Source of the DNA: Shinella pollutisoli
GTDB lineage: Bacteria > Pseudomonadota > Alphaproteobacteria > Rhizobiales > Rhizobiaceae
Length of the DNA: 64,000 nucleotides
Direction: 5' to 3'
Assembly: GCF_024609765.1 (NCBI RefSeq)
Contig: NZ_JANFDG010000001.1
Span: 239,818-303,817 of the forward strand
Position numbers and translations under genes: made by a program. The notes under the pieces are model-generated. The model had not been told where the DNA came from and searched no databases. It saw nothing but the letters and a program-made list of their open reading frames with translations. This document shows, in pieces, positions 7,578 through 17,946 of this stretch. The number at the start of each line of letters is the position of its first letter. Position 1 is the stretch's first letter.

Positions 7578-10354
7578 CGGCGGACGACGGCAGGCGGCAT
7601 CCGGCAGGGGAAACGCTCGCCGCCCGGCTGCAATCGGTGAGCCACGTCTTCGGCAAGACCCGCGCGCTCGACGACGTCACGCTCGACTTTCCCGCCGGCG
7701 CCATGCTCGGCCTCATCGGCCCGGACGGGGTCGGCAAGTCGACGCTGCTGTCGCTGATCGCCGGCGCACGCAAGGTGCAGCAGGGCAGAGTCGAGGCGCT
7801 CGGCGCGGACATGACCGACAGCCGCCAGCGCGCCCGCGTCGGTCCCCGCATCGCCTACATGCCGCAGGGGCTAGGCAAGAACCTCTATCCGACGCTCTCG
7901 GTCGCCGAGAACATCGCCTTCTTCGGCCGTCTCTTCGGCCTCGGGCGCGAGGAGCGCGACCGGCGCATGCGCGACCTCCTCGACGCAACCGGCCTCGCCC
8001 CCTTCCCCGACCGGCCCGCCGGCAAGCTCTCCGGCGGCATGAAGCAGAAGCTCGGCCTCTGCTGCGCGCTGATCCACGATCCCGACCTGCTGATCCTCGA
8101 CGAGCCCACCACCGGCGTCGACCCGCTCGCACGGCGCCAGTTCTGGGATCTGATCGGCCAGATCCGCGAGAAGCGGAGCGAGATGGGCGTCATCGTCGCC
8201 ACCGCCTACATGGAGGAGGCGGCCGCGTTCGACTGGCTCGTCGCCATGGACGCCGGCCGCGTGCTCGCCACCGGCAGCCCCGAGGCGCTGCGGGAGCAGA
8301 CCGGCACCGCCTCGCTCGACGAGGCCTTCATCGCGCTGATGCCGGAGGAGAAGCGCAGGCACCACCACAAGGTCGAGATCCCGCCGCGCCCGAACAACGG
8401 CGGGCGGGAGGCGGCGATCGAGGCGGAGGGGCTCACCATCCGCTTCGGCGATTTCACCGCCGTCGAGAATGTCAGCTTCCGCATCCCGCGCGGCGAGATC
8501 TTCGGCTTCCTCGGCTCGAACGGCTGCGGCAAGACGACGACGATGAAGATGCTGACCGGGCTGCTGCCGGCCGACGAGGGGACGGCGAGCCTGTTCGGCC
8601 AGACGGTCGACCCGCACGACATCGATACGCGCCGGCGCGTCGGCTACATGTCGCAGTCCTTCTCGCTCTATTCCGAGCTCACCGTGCGCCAGAACCTCGA
8701 CCTGCACGCCCGGCTGTTCCACCTGCCCGCCGAGAAGATCCCGGCCCGCATCGACGAGATGGCGGCGCGCTTCCATCTGAAGGACGTGCTCGACGCGCTT
8801 CCCGACGCGCTGCCGCTCGGCGTCACGCAGCGCCTGTCGCTCGCCGTCGCGATGATCCATTCGCCGGAGATTCTCATCCTCGACGAGCCGACCTCGGGCG
8901 TCGACCCGATCGCCCGCGACGCGCTGTGGCAGAGCTTCGCCGACCTGTCGCGCAAGGACGGCGTCACCATCTTCATCTCCACCCATTTCATGAACGAGGC
9001 CGAGCGCTGCGACCGCATCTCGCTGATGCATGCGGGCAAGGTGCTCGTCAGCGACACGCCCGCCGCGATCGTGGAGAAGCGCGGCGCCGCAGATCTCGAG
9101 GAGGCCTTCGTCGGCTATCTCGAGGAGGCGATGGGCGGGCCGGACGACGGGAAGGCCGCGGAACCGCAGGCGGCCGGCCTCGCCTCGGCGATCGCCGAGG
9201 GCGGGCACGGCACGGCGGCGGACGGCTTCCTCAACCTCCGGCGCATCCTCAGCTATGCGCGGCGCGAGACGCTGGAGCTGCGGCGCGACCCCATCCGCGC
9301 CGCCTTCGCCTTCATCGGCAGCATCGTGCTGATGTTCGTGCTCGGCTTCGGCATCAGCATGGACGTGAAGGACCTGCCCTATGCCGTGCTCGACCACGAC
9401 CAGACGAGCCTCAGCCGCGGCTACACGCTCGACATCGCCGGATCGACCTTCTTCACCGAGCGGCCGCCGATCCGCGACCGCGCCGACATGGACCGGCGCC
9501 TGCGCGACGGCGAGCTGAGTCTGGCCATCGAGATCCCGCCGGGCTTCGCACGCGACGTCGCCCGCGGCAACGGCGTCTCGATCGGCGCCTGGATTGACGG
9601 CTCCATGCCCTCGCGCGCCGAGACGGCGCGCGGCTATGTCGAGGGCCTGCACGCCCACTGGCTCGCCGAGCGGGCACGCGAGACGCTGGGCGACCGGGCG
9701 CCGTCCGGGCTCTTCCAGCTCGAGACCCGCTTCCGCTACAATCCGAACGTCGAAAGCCTCGTCGCCATGGTGCCGGCGGTGATCGGGCTGGTGTTGATGT
9801 TCATCCCGACCATGCTGGCGACGCTCAGCATCGTGCGCGAGAAGGACCTGGGCTCCATCGTCAACCTCTACGTCACGCCCGTCTCGCGGCTGGAGTTCCT
9901 GCTCGGCAAGCAGCTTCCCTATGTCGCGCTCGCCATGGTGAACTTCGTCACGCTCACGGTCTTCGCGACCACGGTGCAGGGCGTGCCGTTCACCGGCAGC
10001 CTGTTCGCCTTCGCGGTCGGCGGCGTTCTCTACGCGGTGGCGGCGACCGGGCTCGGGCTCTTCATCTCGAGCTTCATGAACAGCCAGATCGCGGCGATCT
10101 TCCTCACCACCATCGTCAGCATGCTGCTCGCGGTGCAATATTCCGGCATGATCGACCCGGTGGCCTCCATGGAGGGGGCGGCCGCCGTGATCGGCGCCGT
10201 CAACCCGGCCACCCATTTCATCACCATCTCGCGCGGAACCTTCTCCAAGGCGCTCGGCTTCGGCGACCTCCGGTCGTCCTTCCTGCCGCTCCTCGCCGCC
10301 GGCCCGGTCCTGATCGGGCTCAGCGTGCTCTTCCTCAAGAAGCAGGCGCGGTGA
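7574..10354 (+). CDS. rbbA: RbbA-like ABC transporter: two ATPase domains fused to an ABC-2 permease
   Basis: A 926-residue fusion close in size and layout to E. coli RbbA. The first ATPase has Walker [10 protein letters not shown] (49-57), signature LSGGMKQK and [13 protein letters not shown]. The second has Walker [10 protein letters not shown] (about 314-322) and [13 protein letters not shown], but the signature position reads [13 protein letters not shown], lacking LSGGQ, so this half-site is probably degenerate. The C-terminal part (from about residue 550) is an ABC-2 permease with an N-terminal transmembrane helix, a large extracytoplasmic domain and about five more helices. E. coli RbbA was described as ribosome-associated; with HlyD and ABC-2 partners an export role (drug or lipid) is at least as likely here. 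Confidence 0.85.
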   Translation: MTADDGRRHPAGETLAARLQSVSHVFGKTRALDDVTLDFPAGAMLGLIGPDGVGKSTLLSLIAGARKVQQGRVEALGADMTDSRQRARVGPRIAYMPQGLGKNLYPTLSVAENIAFFGRLFGLGREERDRRMRDLLDATGLAPFPDRPAGKLSGGMKQKLGLCCALIHDPDLLILDEPTTGVDPLARRQFWDLIGQIREKRSEMGVIVATAYMEEAAAFDWLVAMDAGRVLATGSPEALREQTGTASLDEAFIALMPEEKRRHHHKVEIPPRPNNGGREAAIEAEGLTIRFGDFTAVENVSFRIPRGEIFGFLGSNGCGKTTTMKMLTGLLPADEGTASLFGQTVDPHDIDTRRRVGYMSQSFSLYSELTVRQNLDLHARLFHLPAEKIPARIDEMAARFHLKDVLDALPDALPLGVTQRLSLAVAMIHSPEILILDEPTSGVDPIARDALWQSFADLSRKDGVTIFISTHFMNEAERCDRISLMHAGKVLVSDTPAAIVEKRGAADLEEAFVGYLEEAMGGPDDGKAAEPQAAGLASAIAEGGHGTAADGFLNLRRILSYARRETLELRRDPIRAAFAFIGSIVLMFVLGFGISMDVKDLPYAVLDHDQTSLSRGYTLDIAGSTFFTERPPIRDRADMDRRLRDGELSLAIEIPPGFARDVARGNGVSIGAWIDGSMPSRAETARGYVEGLHAHWLAERARETLGDRAPSGLFQLETRFRYNPNVESLVAMVPAVIGLVLMFIPTMLATLSIVREKDLGSIVNLYVTPVSRLEFLLGKQLPYVALAMVNFVTLTVFATTVQGVPFTGSLFAFAVGGVLYAVAATGLGLFISSFMNSQIAAIFLTTIVSMLLAVQYSGMIDPVASMEGAAAVIGAVNPATHFITISRGTFSKALGFGDLRSSFLPLLAAGPVLIGLSVLFLKKQAR

Positions 10355-10357
10355 GCC

Positions 10358-11470
10358 ATGCGGATCTCGAACATCTGGCGGCTGGGCATCAAGGAGCTGC
10401 GGAGCCTCGCACGCAATCCGGCGCTGCTGACGCTGATCGTCTTCGCCTTCTCGCTCCTGATCTACGTGGCGGCGACCGCCACGCCGATCACGCTCAACAC
10501 CGCGCCGATCTCCATCGTCGACGAGGACCTCTCGCCGCTTTCCGCCCGCCTCGCGACGGCCTTCTACCCGCCCTATTTCGACCGGCCGCAGACGATCTCG
10601 CTCTCGGAGATGAACCGGCGCATGGACGCCGGCATCGACACTTTCGCGCTCGTCATCCCGGCGAACTTCCAGCGCGACGTGCTGGCGGGAACCGCGCCGG
10701 CCCTCCAGCTCAACGTGGATGCCACGCGCATGACGCAGGCCTTCACCGGCGCCGGCTACGTGCAGGCGATCGTCTCCGACGAGATCACCGAATTCATCCA
10801 GCGCTACCGGGCCGAGGAGCGGCCGGCGGTCGACCTCGTGCTCCGCGCCCGCTTCAACCCGGAGCTCGATCCCGGCTGGTTCGGCGCGATGATGGAGGTC
10901 ATCAGCAACGTCTCGCTGCTGTCGGTCATCCTGGCGGGCGCCGCCCTCATCCGCGAGCGCGAGCACGGCACGATCGAGCACCTGCTCGTCATGCCGGTCA
11001 CGCCCGCGGAGATCATGCTGGGGAAGATCTGGCCGACGGCGCTCGTCGTGTTCGCCGCGGCGATGTTCGCCATCACCATCGTGGTGAAGACCTGGCTGGC
11101 GATCCCCGTGGCCGGCTCGCTGGCGCTGCTGATGTTCGCCATGGCGCTGCAGCTCTTCGCCACGACCTCGCTCGGCATCTTCCTGGCGACGGTCGCCGGC
11201 TCCATGCCGCAGTTCGGGCTGCTGCTGATGCTCGTGCTCTTCCCGCTGCAGGTGCTCGCCGGCGGGCTCACGCCGGTCGAGAGCATGCCGGACGGCCTGC
11301 GCCTGCTGATGAACGCAGCGCCCAACACCCACTTCGTCGCGCTCTCCCAGGCGATCCTGTTCCGCGGCGCCGGCATCGAGGCCGTCTGGACGGAGCTGGC
11401 GTCGCTCGCCGCGATCGGCTGCGCCTTCTTCCTGTTCTCGCTGTGGCGCTTCCGCAAATCCCTCCGCTAG
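10358..11470 (+). CDS. ABC-2 type permease (YhhJ-like)
   Basis: A 370-residue inner-membrane permease with one N-terminal helix (about 20-40), a long periplasmic loop and a C-terminal bundle of about five helices containing an ABC-2 motif region (EREHGTIEHLLVMPVTPAEIMLGK). It is the separate permease half partnering the RbbA-like fusion and begins 3 bases after it. It ends 4 bases from the convergent phosphoketolase stop. The same three-gene order is known from gamma-proteobacteria. Confidence 0.85.
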   Translation: MRISNIWRLGIKELRSLARNPALLTLIVFAFSLLIYVAATATPITLNTAPISIVDEDLSPLSARLATAFYPPYFDRPQTISLSEMNRRMDAGIDTFALVIPANFQRDVLAGTAPALQLNVDATRMTQAFTGAGYVQAIVSDEITEFIQRYRAEERPAVDLVLRARFNPELDPGWFGAMMEVISNVSLLSVILAGAALIREREHGTIEHLLVMPVTPAEIMLGKIWPTALVVFAAAMFAITIVVKTWLAIPVAGSLALLMFAMALQLFATTSLGIFLATVAGSMPQFGLLLMLVLFPLQVLAGGLTPVESMPDGLRLLMNAAPNTHFVALSQAILFRGAGIEAVWTELASLAAIGCAFFLFSLWRFRKSLR

Positions 11471-11474
11471 ACGG

Positions 11475-13841
11475 CTAGACGGCGCGCCATTTCCAGTCGC
11501 GGATCTCCGGCATGTCCTCGCCGTGCTCGCGGACATAGGCGTGGTGCTCGTCGAGCTTCCTCTTCAGGCCGGCGACGACCGGCTCCGCCGCCTCCCCGAG
11601 GGCCGGCAGGCGGCCGATCGCCTCGATCGCCAGATGATAGCGGTCGAGGCCGTTCATGACGGCCATGTCGAAGGGCGTCGTGGTCGTGCCCTCCTCGACG
11701 AAGCCGCGGACGTGGACATTCGGGTGGTTCGTGCGTTTGTAGACCAGCCGGTGGATGAGGTAGGGATAGCCGTGGTAGGCGAAGACCACCGGCCGGTCGC
11801 GGCTGAAGATGCGGTCGAAGGCCTCGTCGGCGATGCCGTGCGGATGGTGCTGCGGCGACTGCAGCGTCATCAGGTCGACGACGTTGACGACGCGGATGCG
11901 CAGGTTCGGCAGCGCCTCGCGCAGGAAGTCGACGGCGGCGAGCGTCTCCATGGTCGGCACGTCGCCCGCGCAGGCCATCACCACGTCGGGATCGAGTCCC
12001 TCCTCCGTGCCGGCCCAGTCCCAGATGCCGAGCCCGGCCTCGCAATGGGCGACCGCCGCCTCCATCGTCAGCCATTGCGGCGCCGGCTGCTTGCCGGCGA
12101 CGATGACGTTGATGCGGTTCCAGGTCTTCAGGCAATGGTCGCCGACCCACAGAAGCGTGTTGGCGTCCGGCGGGAGATAGACGCGCACGATGTCGGCGCC
12201 CTTGTTGGCGACGAGGTCGACGAAGCCCGGATCCTGGTGCGAGAAGCCGTTGTGGTCCTGCCGCCAGACGTGGGAGGTCAGCAGGTAGTTGAGCGAGGAG
12301 ACCGGCTTGCGCCACGGCAGTTCGCGCGACACCTTCAGCCATTTCGCATGCTGGTTGAACATCGAGTCGACGATGTGGATGAAGGCCTCGTAGCAGGAGA
12401 AGAAGCCGTGGCGGCCGGTGAGAAGATAGCCCTCCAGCCAGCCCTGGCAGAGATGCTCGCTCAGCACCTCCATGACGCGGCCCTCCGGCGCGAGATGGTC
12501 GTCCGTCGGCAGCGTCTCGGCCATCCACGCCCGGTCGGTCGCCTCGAAGACGCTGCCGAGCCGGTTCGACGCCGTCTCGTCCGGCCCGAAGACTCGGAAA
12601 TTGCTCTCCGCCGCGTTGAGCCGGATCACGTCGCGCAGGTAGTCGCCGAGCACCTTCGTCGCCTGCGCCTCGGCGGCACCGGGCCTGTCGACGGCGACCG
12701 CGTAGTCGCGGATGTCGGGCGTGTGCAGCTCCCTGCGCAGGAGCCCGCCGTTGGCGTGCGGGCTGGCGCCCATCCGCCTCGTCCCGTTCGGCGCCAGCGC
12801 CCTCAGCTCCGGCCTCAGCCGCCCCCCGGCGTCGAAGAGATCTTCCGGACCGTAGCTTCTCATCCAGGCTTCGAGGATGTCGCGGTGGGCGGCGTTGGAG
12901 CGGCATTCGGAGACCGGCACCTGGTGCGAGCGCCAGTGGTTCTCCACCACCTTGCCGTCCACCTCCTTCGGCCCGGTCCAGCCCTTGGGGCTGCGCAGCA
13001 CGATCATCGGCCAGCGCGGCCGCCGCGCCGGGTCGTCCTTCGCCGCTTGGCGGATGGCGGCGATGCGGTCGAAGGCGGTGTCGAGCGCGGCCGCCATGTC
13101 GCGGTGCATCGCCTGCGGGTCGCTGCCCTCCACGAAGAGCGGATCGTAGCCGTAGCCGGTGAAGAGATGGGCGAGCTCCGCGTCCGGCAGGCGCGCGAGC
13201 ACGGTCGGATTGGCGATCTTGTAGCCGTTGAGATGCAGGATCGGCAGCACCGTGCCGTCGCGGACGGGGCTCAGGAACTTGTTGGAATGCCACGCGGCGG
13301 CAAGCGGCCCGGTCTCCGCCTCGCCGTCGCCCACCACGCAGGCGACGACGAGATCGGGATTGTCGAAGGCGGCGCCGTAGGCGTGCACCAGCGCATAGCC
13401 GAGCTCGCCGCCCTCGTGGATCGAGCCGGGCGTCTCGGGCGCCGCGTGGCTCGGGATGCCGCCGGGAAAGGAGAACTGCTGGAAGAGCCGCTTCAGCCCC
13501 GCCGCGTCCTCGCCGACCTCGGGATAGATCTCCGAATAGGTGCCCTCCAGATAGGTGTTGGCCACCATGCCGGGGCCGCCGTGGCCGGGGCCGCAGATAT
13601 AGAGGATGTCGGCGTCGCGCGCCCTGATGATGCGGTTGAGATGGGCATAGACGAAGTTGAGGCCCGGCGTCGTGCCCCAGTGGCCGAGCAGGCGCGGCTT
13701 GACGTGTTCCGCCTTCAGCGGCTCGCGCAGGAGGGGATTGTCCATCAGGTAGATCTGGCCGACGGAAAGATAGTTGGCCGCCCGCCAGTAGCGATCGATC
13801 AGCGCAAGCTCCTCGTCCGTCGTCTTCGGGTCGTTCGTCAT
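11475..13841 (-). CDS. xfp: Xylulose-5-phosphate/fructose-6-phosphate phosphoketolase
   Basis: A 788-residue thiamine-diphosphate enzyme of full family length (XFP N-terminal, core and C-terminal domains). It splits xylulose 5-phosphate (and often fructose 6-phosphate) with phosphate to acetyl phosphate and glyceraldehyde 3-phosphate (or erythrose 4-phosphate). Visible motifs are [28 protein letters not shown] and the ThDP-binding [11 protein letters not shown] near residue 165. I start at the ATG at 13841, after AGGGAGAGG; an upstream ATG at 13877 lacks such a site. It is divergent from a PHA synthase across an FNR-type box, suggesting use under low oxygen, where acetyl phosphate could give ATP or feed polymer synthesis. 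No ackA or pta is next to it. Confidence 0.95.
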   Translation of the reverse strand: MTNDPKTTDEELALIDRYWRAANYLSVGQIYLMDNPLLREPLKAEHVKPRLLGHWGTTPGLNFVYAHLNRIIRARDADILYICGPGHGGPGMVANTYLEGTYSEIYPEVGEDAAGLKRLFQQFSFPGGIPSHAAPETPGSIHEGGELGYALVHAYGAAFDNPDLVVACVVGDGEAETGPLAAAWHSNKFLSPVRDGTVLPILHLNGYKIANPTVLARLPDAELAHLFTGYGYDPLFVEGSDPQAMHRDMAAALDTAFDRIAAIRQAAKDDPARRPRWPMIVLRSPKGWTGPKEVDGKVVENHWRSHQVPVSECRSNAAHRDILEAWMRSYGPEDLFDAGGRLRPELRALAPNGTRRMGASPHANGGLLRRELHTPDIRDYAVAVDRPGAAEAQATKVLGDYLRDVIRLNAAESNFRVFGPDETASNRLGSVFEATDRAWMAETLPTDDHLAPEGRVMEVLSEHLCQGWLEGYLLTGRHGFFSCYEAFIHIVDSMFNQHAKWLKVSRELPWRKPVSSLNYLLTSHVWRQDHNGFSHQDPGFVDLVANKGADIVRVYLPPDANTLLWVGDHCLKTWNRINVIVAGKQPAPQWLTMEAAVAHCEAGLGIWDWAGTEEGLDPDVVMACAGDVPTMETLAAVDFLREALPNLRIRVVNVVDLMTLQSPQHHPHGIADEAFDRIFSRDRPVVFAYHGYPYLIHRLVYKRTNHPNVHVRGFVEEGTTTTPFDMAVMNGLDRYHLAIEAIGRLPALGEAAEPVVAGLKRKLDEHHAYVREHGEDMPEIRDWKWRAV

Positions 13842-13935
13842 CGTGCCTCTCCCTGGTCCGTGCGGTCGAAAGGTCAATGTCTGCGGTCTCTATCTAGGGC
13901 ATGATCTCACTCTAGGCAGTTGCGGGCAACGAAAC

Positions 13936-13949
13936 TTGATCTGCGTCAA
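13936..13949. promoter_or_regulatory. FNR/FixK-type box between xfp and phaC
   Basis: TTGATCTGCGTCAA has the TTGAT-N4-(A/G)TCAA architecture of FnrN/FixK sites in rhizobia. It is 95 bases from the xfp start and 54 from the phaC start, so it could serve either or both promoters in the 162-base divergent region. Confidence 0.65.
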
Positions 13950-14003
13950 CGGAGGTGGAGACTGTGGCATATAGGGTGATATCCTGTTCCCCGCGGGAAC
14001 GAG

Positions 14004-15836
14004 ATGCGCCCCGACATGGCGAGGAAGACGCAGATGGATGCTCCGGCAAAGAAGACCGAGCCCTTGCGGCCGATGGCGGAACTGCCGCCCGTGCCCCGCA
14101 TCGAGGGGCTGGGAAGCGAGGCCTTCCAGTCGATCGACCGCATGCGCGAGGCGATCGCCGGCCAGTTCAGCGCCGGCCTGTCGCCCGCGGCCTTCGCGCT
14201 CGCCCTGTTCGACTGGTCGATCCACCTCGCCTCCGCCCCCGGCAAGCAGATGGAGCTTCTCGACAAGGCGAACCGCAAGGCGGCCCGCCTCTTCTGCCAT
14301 TTCGCGGCCGCGCTGCGCGACCCGGAGGCGCCGCCCTGCATCGAGCCCCTGCCCGCCGACGGCCGCTTCGCCGACGAGCGCTGGCGCAAGCCGCCGTTCA
14401 GCCTCTGGGCACAGGCCTTCCTGCTCCAGCAGCAATGGTGGCACAACGTCACCAACGAGGTGCCGGGCGTCATGCCGCACCACGAGAACGTCGTGTCCTT
14501 CGCCGCGCGCCAGGTGCTCGACGTCTTCTCGCCCTCGAACATGCCCTTCGCCAATCCGGAGGTGATGGACCGGACGCTCCGGACCGGCGGGATGAACTTC
14601 CTCGACGGGCTGCGCAACTGGCTGGAGGACATGAGCCGCACGGCGACCGGGCAGCCGCCGGTCGGCGCGGAAGACTTCGTCGTCGGCCGCGACGTCGCCG
14701 TCACGCCGGGCAAGGTGGTCTACCGCAACCACCTGATCGAGCTCATCCAGTATGCGCCGGCGACGGAGACGGTGGCGGCCGAGCCGGTGCTGATCGTGCC
14801 GGCCTGGATCATGAAATACTATATCCTCGACCTCTCGCCGCACAATTCGCTGGTGCGCCACCTGGTCGAGAAGGGCCATACGGTGTTCTGCATCTCCTGG
14901 CGCAACCCGACGGCCGCCGACCGCGACCTGACGCTGGACGACTACCGCAGGCTCGGGGTGATGGCGGCGCTGGACGCGGTCAACGCCGTCGTGCCCGGCC
15001 GCAAGGTCCACGCCGCGGGCTACTGCCTGGGCGGCACGCTGCTTGCGATCGCTGCCGCCGCCATGGCGCATCGCGACGACGACCGGCTCGCGACCGTGAC
15101 GCTGCTCGCGGCGCAGACGGACTTCACCGAGCCCGGCGAGCTCGCCCTCTTCATCGACCACAGCCAGGTGCATCTCCTCGAGAGCATGATGTGGAACCGC
15201 GGCTATCTTTCGGCCGACCAGATGGCGGGCGCCTTCCAGCTCCTGCGGTCCAACGACCTCGTCTGGTCGCGCATCGTGCACGACCACATGATGGGCGAGC
15301 GCAGGCCGATGACCGACCTGATGGCCTGGAACGCCGATTCGACGCGCATGCCCTACCGCATGCATGCCGAGTACCTGGAGCGGCTCTATCTCGACAACGA
15401 GCTGGCCGCGGGCCGCCTGATGGTCGAGGGACGCCCGGCGGCGATCCAGAACATCCGCGTGCCGCTGTTTGCGGTCGGCACCGAGCGCGATCACGTCGCG
15501 CCGTGGCGGTCGGTCTACAAGATCCATTCCCTCAGCGGCGCGGACCTCACCTTCGTGCTCACCAGCGGCGGCCACAATGCCGGCATCGTCAGCGAGCCCG
15601 GCCATCCGCGCCGCCACTACCGCATCGCCGTCCGGAAGGCCGGCGGGCTCTGCCTGGGCGCGGACGAATGGACCGAGACGGCCGATCAGCGGACGGGCTC
15701 CTGGTGGGACGCCTGGACCGGATGGCTTGCGGCGCACTCGGCGCCGGAGCCGGTCGATCCGCCCGCCATGGGCGCCCGCGACCGGGGCTACGAGCCGCTT
15801 GCGGACGCGCCGGGCACCTACGTCTTCCAGCGGTGA
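14004..15836 (+). CDS. phaC: Polyhydroxyalkanoate (poly-3-hydroxybutyrate) synthase family protein
   Basis: A 610-residue PhaC-type alpha/beta hydrolase with an N-terminal PhaC domain. The catalytic triad is intact: Cys341 in the lipase-like box GYCLGG, Asp496 in ERDHVAPW and His524 in GGHNAGI. It polymerises hydroxyacyl-CoA into storage polyester at granule surfaces. The start is uncertain: ATGs at 14004, 14016 and 14034 are in frame, and the last has the best ribosome site (AGGAAG). Most rhizobia carry a main phaC elsewhere, so this may be a second synthase. Its divergence from xfp across an FNR-type box suggests carbon storage in low oxygen. It ends 18 bases from the convergent LysR gene. 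Confidence 0.9.
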   Translation: MRPDMARKTQMDAPAKKTEPLRPMAELPPVPRIEGLGSEAFQSIDRMREAIAGQFSAGLSPAAFALALFDWSIHLASAPGKQMELLDKANRKAARLFCHFAAALRDPEAPPCIEPLPADGRFADERWRKPPFSLWAQAFLLQQQWWHNVTNEVPGVMPHHENVVSFAARQVLDVFSPSNMPFANPEVMDRTLRTGGMNFLDGLRNWLEDMSRTATGQPPVGAEDFVVGRDVAVTPGKVVYRNHLIELIQYAPATETVAAEPVLIVPAWIMKYYILDLSPHNSLVRHLVEKGHTVFCISWRNPTAADRDLTLDDYRRLGVMAALDAVNAVVPGRKVHAAGYCLGGTLLAIAAAAMAHRDDDRLATVTLLAAQTDFTEPGELALFIDHSQVHLLESMMWNRGYLSADQMAGAFQLLRSNDLVWSRIVHDHMMGERRPMTDLMAWNADSTRMPYRMHAEYLERLYLDNELAAGRLMVEGRPAAIQNIRVPLFAVGTERDHVAPWRSVYKIHSLSGADLTFVLTSGGHNAGIVSEPGHPRRHYRIAVRKAGGLCLGADEWTETADQRTGSWWDAWTGWLAAHSAPEPVDPPAMGARDRGYEPLADAPGTYVFQR

Positions 15837-15854
15837 GCCGCGGCGGCGCCGGTC

Positions 15855-16745
15855 TCAGTTCGGAAAGGCCTGTTCGAGATATTCGCGCAGTTCCCGCTCG
15901 AAGCGCTCCTGCAGCAGCGACGGGATGTGGTTGCGGCTGCGCGTCAGGTAGACGTGACAGGGAACGTAGGGCTTGAAGGGCCGCACCGCGATCCGGCCCT
16001 CCCAGCGCTCCGAGGCGAAGGGGTCGACCACGGATATGCCGAGGCCTTCGGCGACGAGGGCGCAGGCGGTATCGCCGAAATGGGTCTCGAAGCGCGGCTC
16101 GATGCGCACGCCGGCATCGTCGAAGCTGCGCTCGACCGCCTGTCGCGATCCGTCCTCCCGGCCGAGCGCGATGAACGTCTCCTCGCCGATGTCCGACGCG
16201 TTGATGACCTCCCTGGCGGCGAGCGGATGGTCGAGCGGCAGGACGCAGACCGACGCCGTCTCGAAGATCAGGTCGCAGGTCGTCGCCGGGTCGATCGCCG
16301 GCATGGTCATCAGCCCGATGTCGAGCTGCCGGCTGGCCACCAGTTCGGCGATGCGCAGCGAGGCCTCCGGCAGGAAGGTGAGGCGCAGCTTCGGATGCCG
16401 GCGGGCGAAATCGCCGATGAAGCGGGGCAGCACGATGCTCGACAGCGCCGGATAGGCGCCGATGACGAGGCGTCCCGCCTCGAGCTGCTGGATGTCGGCG
16501 GCGAGCCGCCGCAGCCGCGCCATGCCCTTGACGACGTGCCCGGCCTCCTCGTGCAGGAGATGCGCCTCCGCCGTCGGCACGATCCGCCCGCCCTGCCGGA
16601 TGAAGAGCTGGATCTTCAGCGCATGCTCGAGGTTGGCGATATGGGCGCTGACGGAGGGCTGGGAAATGTTGAGCAGGTTGGCCGCCCCCACGACGGTGCC
16701 CGCATCCATCACGGCGCGAAACGCCTGCAGCTGCCTGTAGTTCAC
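15855..16745 (-). CDS. LysR-family regulator of the adjacent opine-type uptake/catabolic operon
   Basis: A 296-residue LysR protein: winged helix (1-60, YRQLQAFRAVMDAG then ISQPSVSAHIANLEHAL) and a periplasmic-binding-like effector domain (about 90-290). I chose the GTG at 16745 (GGAGGCGG site upstream, MocR/LysR-standard start VNYRQLQAF); an in-frame ATG at 16814 would add 23 residues that overlap the apparent operator sites. It is divergent from the transporter binding protein at 17022, the classic arrangement in occR/nocR-type opine loci, so it probably controls that operon in response to the imported compound. Confidence 0.85.
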   Translation of the reverse strand: MNYRQLQAFRAVMDAGTVVGAANLLNISQPSVSAHIANLEHALKIQLFIRQGGRIVPTAEAHLLHEEAGHVVKGMARLRRLAADIQQLEAGRLVIGAYPALSSIVLPRFIGDFARRHPKLRLTFLPEASLRIAELVASRQLDIGLMTMPAIDPATTCDLIFETASVCVLPLDHPLAAREVINASDIGEETFIALGREDGSRQAVERSFDDAGVRIEPRFETHFGDTACALVAEGLGISVVDPFASERWEGRIAVRPFKPYVPCHVYLTRSRNHIPSLLQERFERELREYLEQAFPN

Positions 16746-16771
16746 GCCCGCCTCCGCCGCTCGCAAAGAGT

Positions 16772-16806
16772 ATAGAGAAAAGCTATCAGCTACGAATTTT
16801 TTCGTA
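16772..16806. promoter_or_regulatory. Candidate LysR operators in the divergent promoter region
   Basis: ATAG-N7-CTAT at 16772-16786 contains the T-N11-A core expected of LysR sites. Immediately beside it is a perfect inverted repeat TACGAA-TTTT-TTCGTA (16791-16806). Both lie just upstream of the LysR start. The rest of the 276-base intergenic region holds a GCCCGC/GCGGGC hairpin near 16910 and no gene that I can support. Confidence 0.5.
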
Positions 16807-17021
16807 TTTGTCAACGCGGCGGAAATCCGCTTCTATCCCCGGGCCGGGCAGGAATTCCCCCGAATCCGGCACCGCGGATGGCCACCGCACCGCCGAAAAA
16901 ACGCAGCCCGCACGCGGGCGCAGGTTCCACGACGACCGCTTCGATATCGTCGGACGAAGGCTTGGGAGGCCTCGGCCGCTCCTGCGGGCTGTTCAAAAAA
17001 ACAAAACCAGAGGGTACGTCA

Positions 17022-17882
17022 ATGAATATCGCACGTTGGACAGGCCTCGCGGCCAGTATCTTGATGCTCTTCACCGGCTCCGCCCAGGCGGACGACCCGG
17101 CGCAATGGTCGAAGATCCGCATCGCCACCGAGGGTGCCTACGCGCCCTGGAATTTCACCTCCGCCGACGGCCAGCTGGTGGGCTACGAGCTCGACCTGGC
17201 GCAGGAACTGTGTCGCCGGATGGAATCCGAATGCGAGATCGTCGCGCAGGACTGGGACGGCATGCTGCCGGCGCTCAACGCCGGCAAGTTCGACGCGATC
17301 ATCGCCTCGATGGGCGTCACCGCCGAGCGCGAGAAGGTGGCGTCCTTCTCCGAGCCCTATGCCAAGGCGCCGAACACCTTCATGACCTTGAAGGACAGCC
17401 CGCTCGCCAAGGAGCTCGGCGAGCGCGTCGACTACAACCTGCGCAAGGATCCCGACGGCGCCGGCAAGGCGATCGAGGCGATGGCGCCCGTGCTCAAGGG
17501 CAAGGTGCTCGGCGTGCAGGGCTCGTCGACGGCGGCGACCTTCGCCAATGCCATGCTCAAGGACATCGTCGAGATCCGCGAGTACAAGACGACGGACCAG
17601 CACAACCTCGACCTCGTCTCCGGCCGCGTCGACCTCGTGATCGGCAACATCACCATGCTGCGCGCCTCGATGGAACAGCCGGAACTTGCAGGCGCCACGC
17701 TCGCCGGGCCGACCTTCGTGGAAGGCGTGCTGGGCAGCGGCACGGCCAACGTCGCCATGCGCAAGGACGACGTCGCGCTCAAGGCGCGCTTCGACAAGGC
17801 CATCCAGTCGGTCAACGCCGACGGCTTCAACCGCCAGCTCATGGAAAAGTGGTTCGGCGTCGACATCACTCCCAAGGACTGA
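17022..17882 (+). CDS. Opine/basic-amino-acid-type ABC transporter substrate-binding protein
   Basis: A 286-residue family 3 binding protein with a signal peptide (about 1-23, ending GSAQA). The mature start RIATEGAYAPWNFTSADGQLVGYELDLAQEL and QDWDGMLPALNAGKFDAIIASM closely resemble the octopine/nopaline binding proteins OccJ/NocT and lysine-arginine-ornithine ArgT proteins. It would deliver a positively charged or N-substituted amino acid to the HisQ/HisM-type permeases encoded at 23048-24489. The ATG at 17022 is chosen because it begins the signal peptide. First gene of a rightward operon of about 9 kb. Confidence 0.85.
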   Translation: MNIARWTGLAASILMLFTGSAQADDPAQWSKIRIATEGAYAPWNFTSADGQLVGYELDLAQELCRRMESECEIVAQDWDGMLPALNAGKFDAIIASMGVTAEREKVASFSEPYAKAPNTFMTLKDSPLAKELGERVDYNLRKDPDGAGKAIEAMAPVLKGKVLGVQGSSTAATFANAMLKDIVEIREYKTTDQHNLDLVSGRVDLVIGNITMLRASMEQPELAGATLAGPTFVEGVLGSGTANVAMRKDDVALKARFDKAIQSVNADGFNRQLMEKWFGVDITPKD

Positions 17883-17946
17883 GCGCCGGAGCGGGCGGCG
17901 GCGCCGGACGCCGCCGCCCCGCAACCTCATCGGAAAAGTTGATAGC

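Noticed and set aside
7871..11536. Very long antisense open frame of about 1200 codons opposite rbbA and yhhJ.
   Set aside because: High-GC DNA leaves the antisense frame open; the translation is rich in Arg, Ala, Asp and His with no domain, and the sense genes carry clear motifs and coupled starts.
15837..15854. Search for a terminator between phaC and the convergent LysR gene.
   Set aside because: Only 18 bases remain and they form no stem with a T-run.
16746..16814. Upstream ATG start for the LysR gene.
   Set aside because: It would place the operator-like palindromes inside the coding region, and the GTG at 16745 begins the conserved helix-turn-helix with a good ribosome site.
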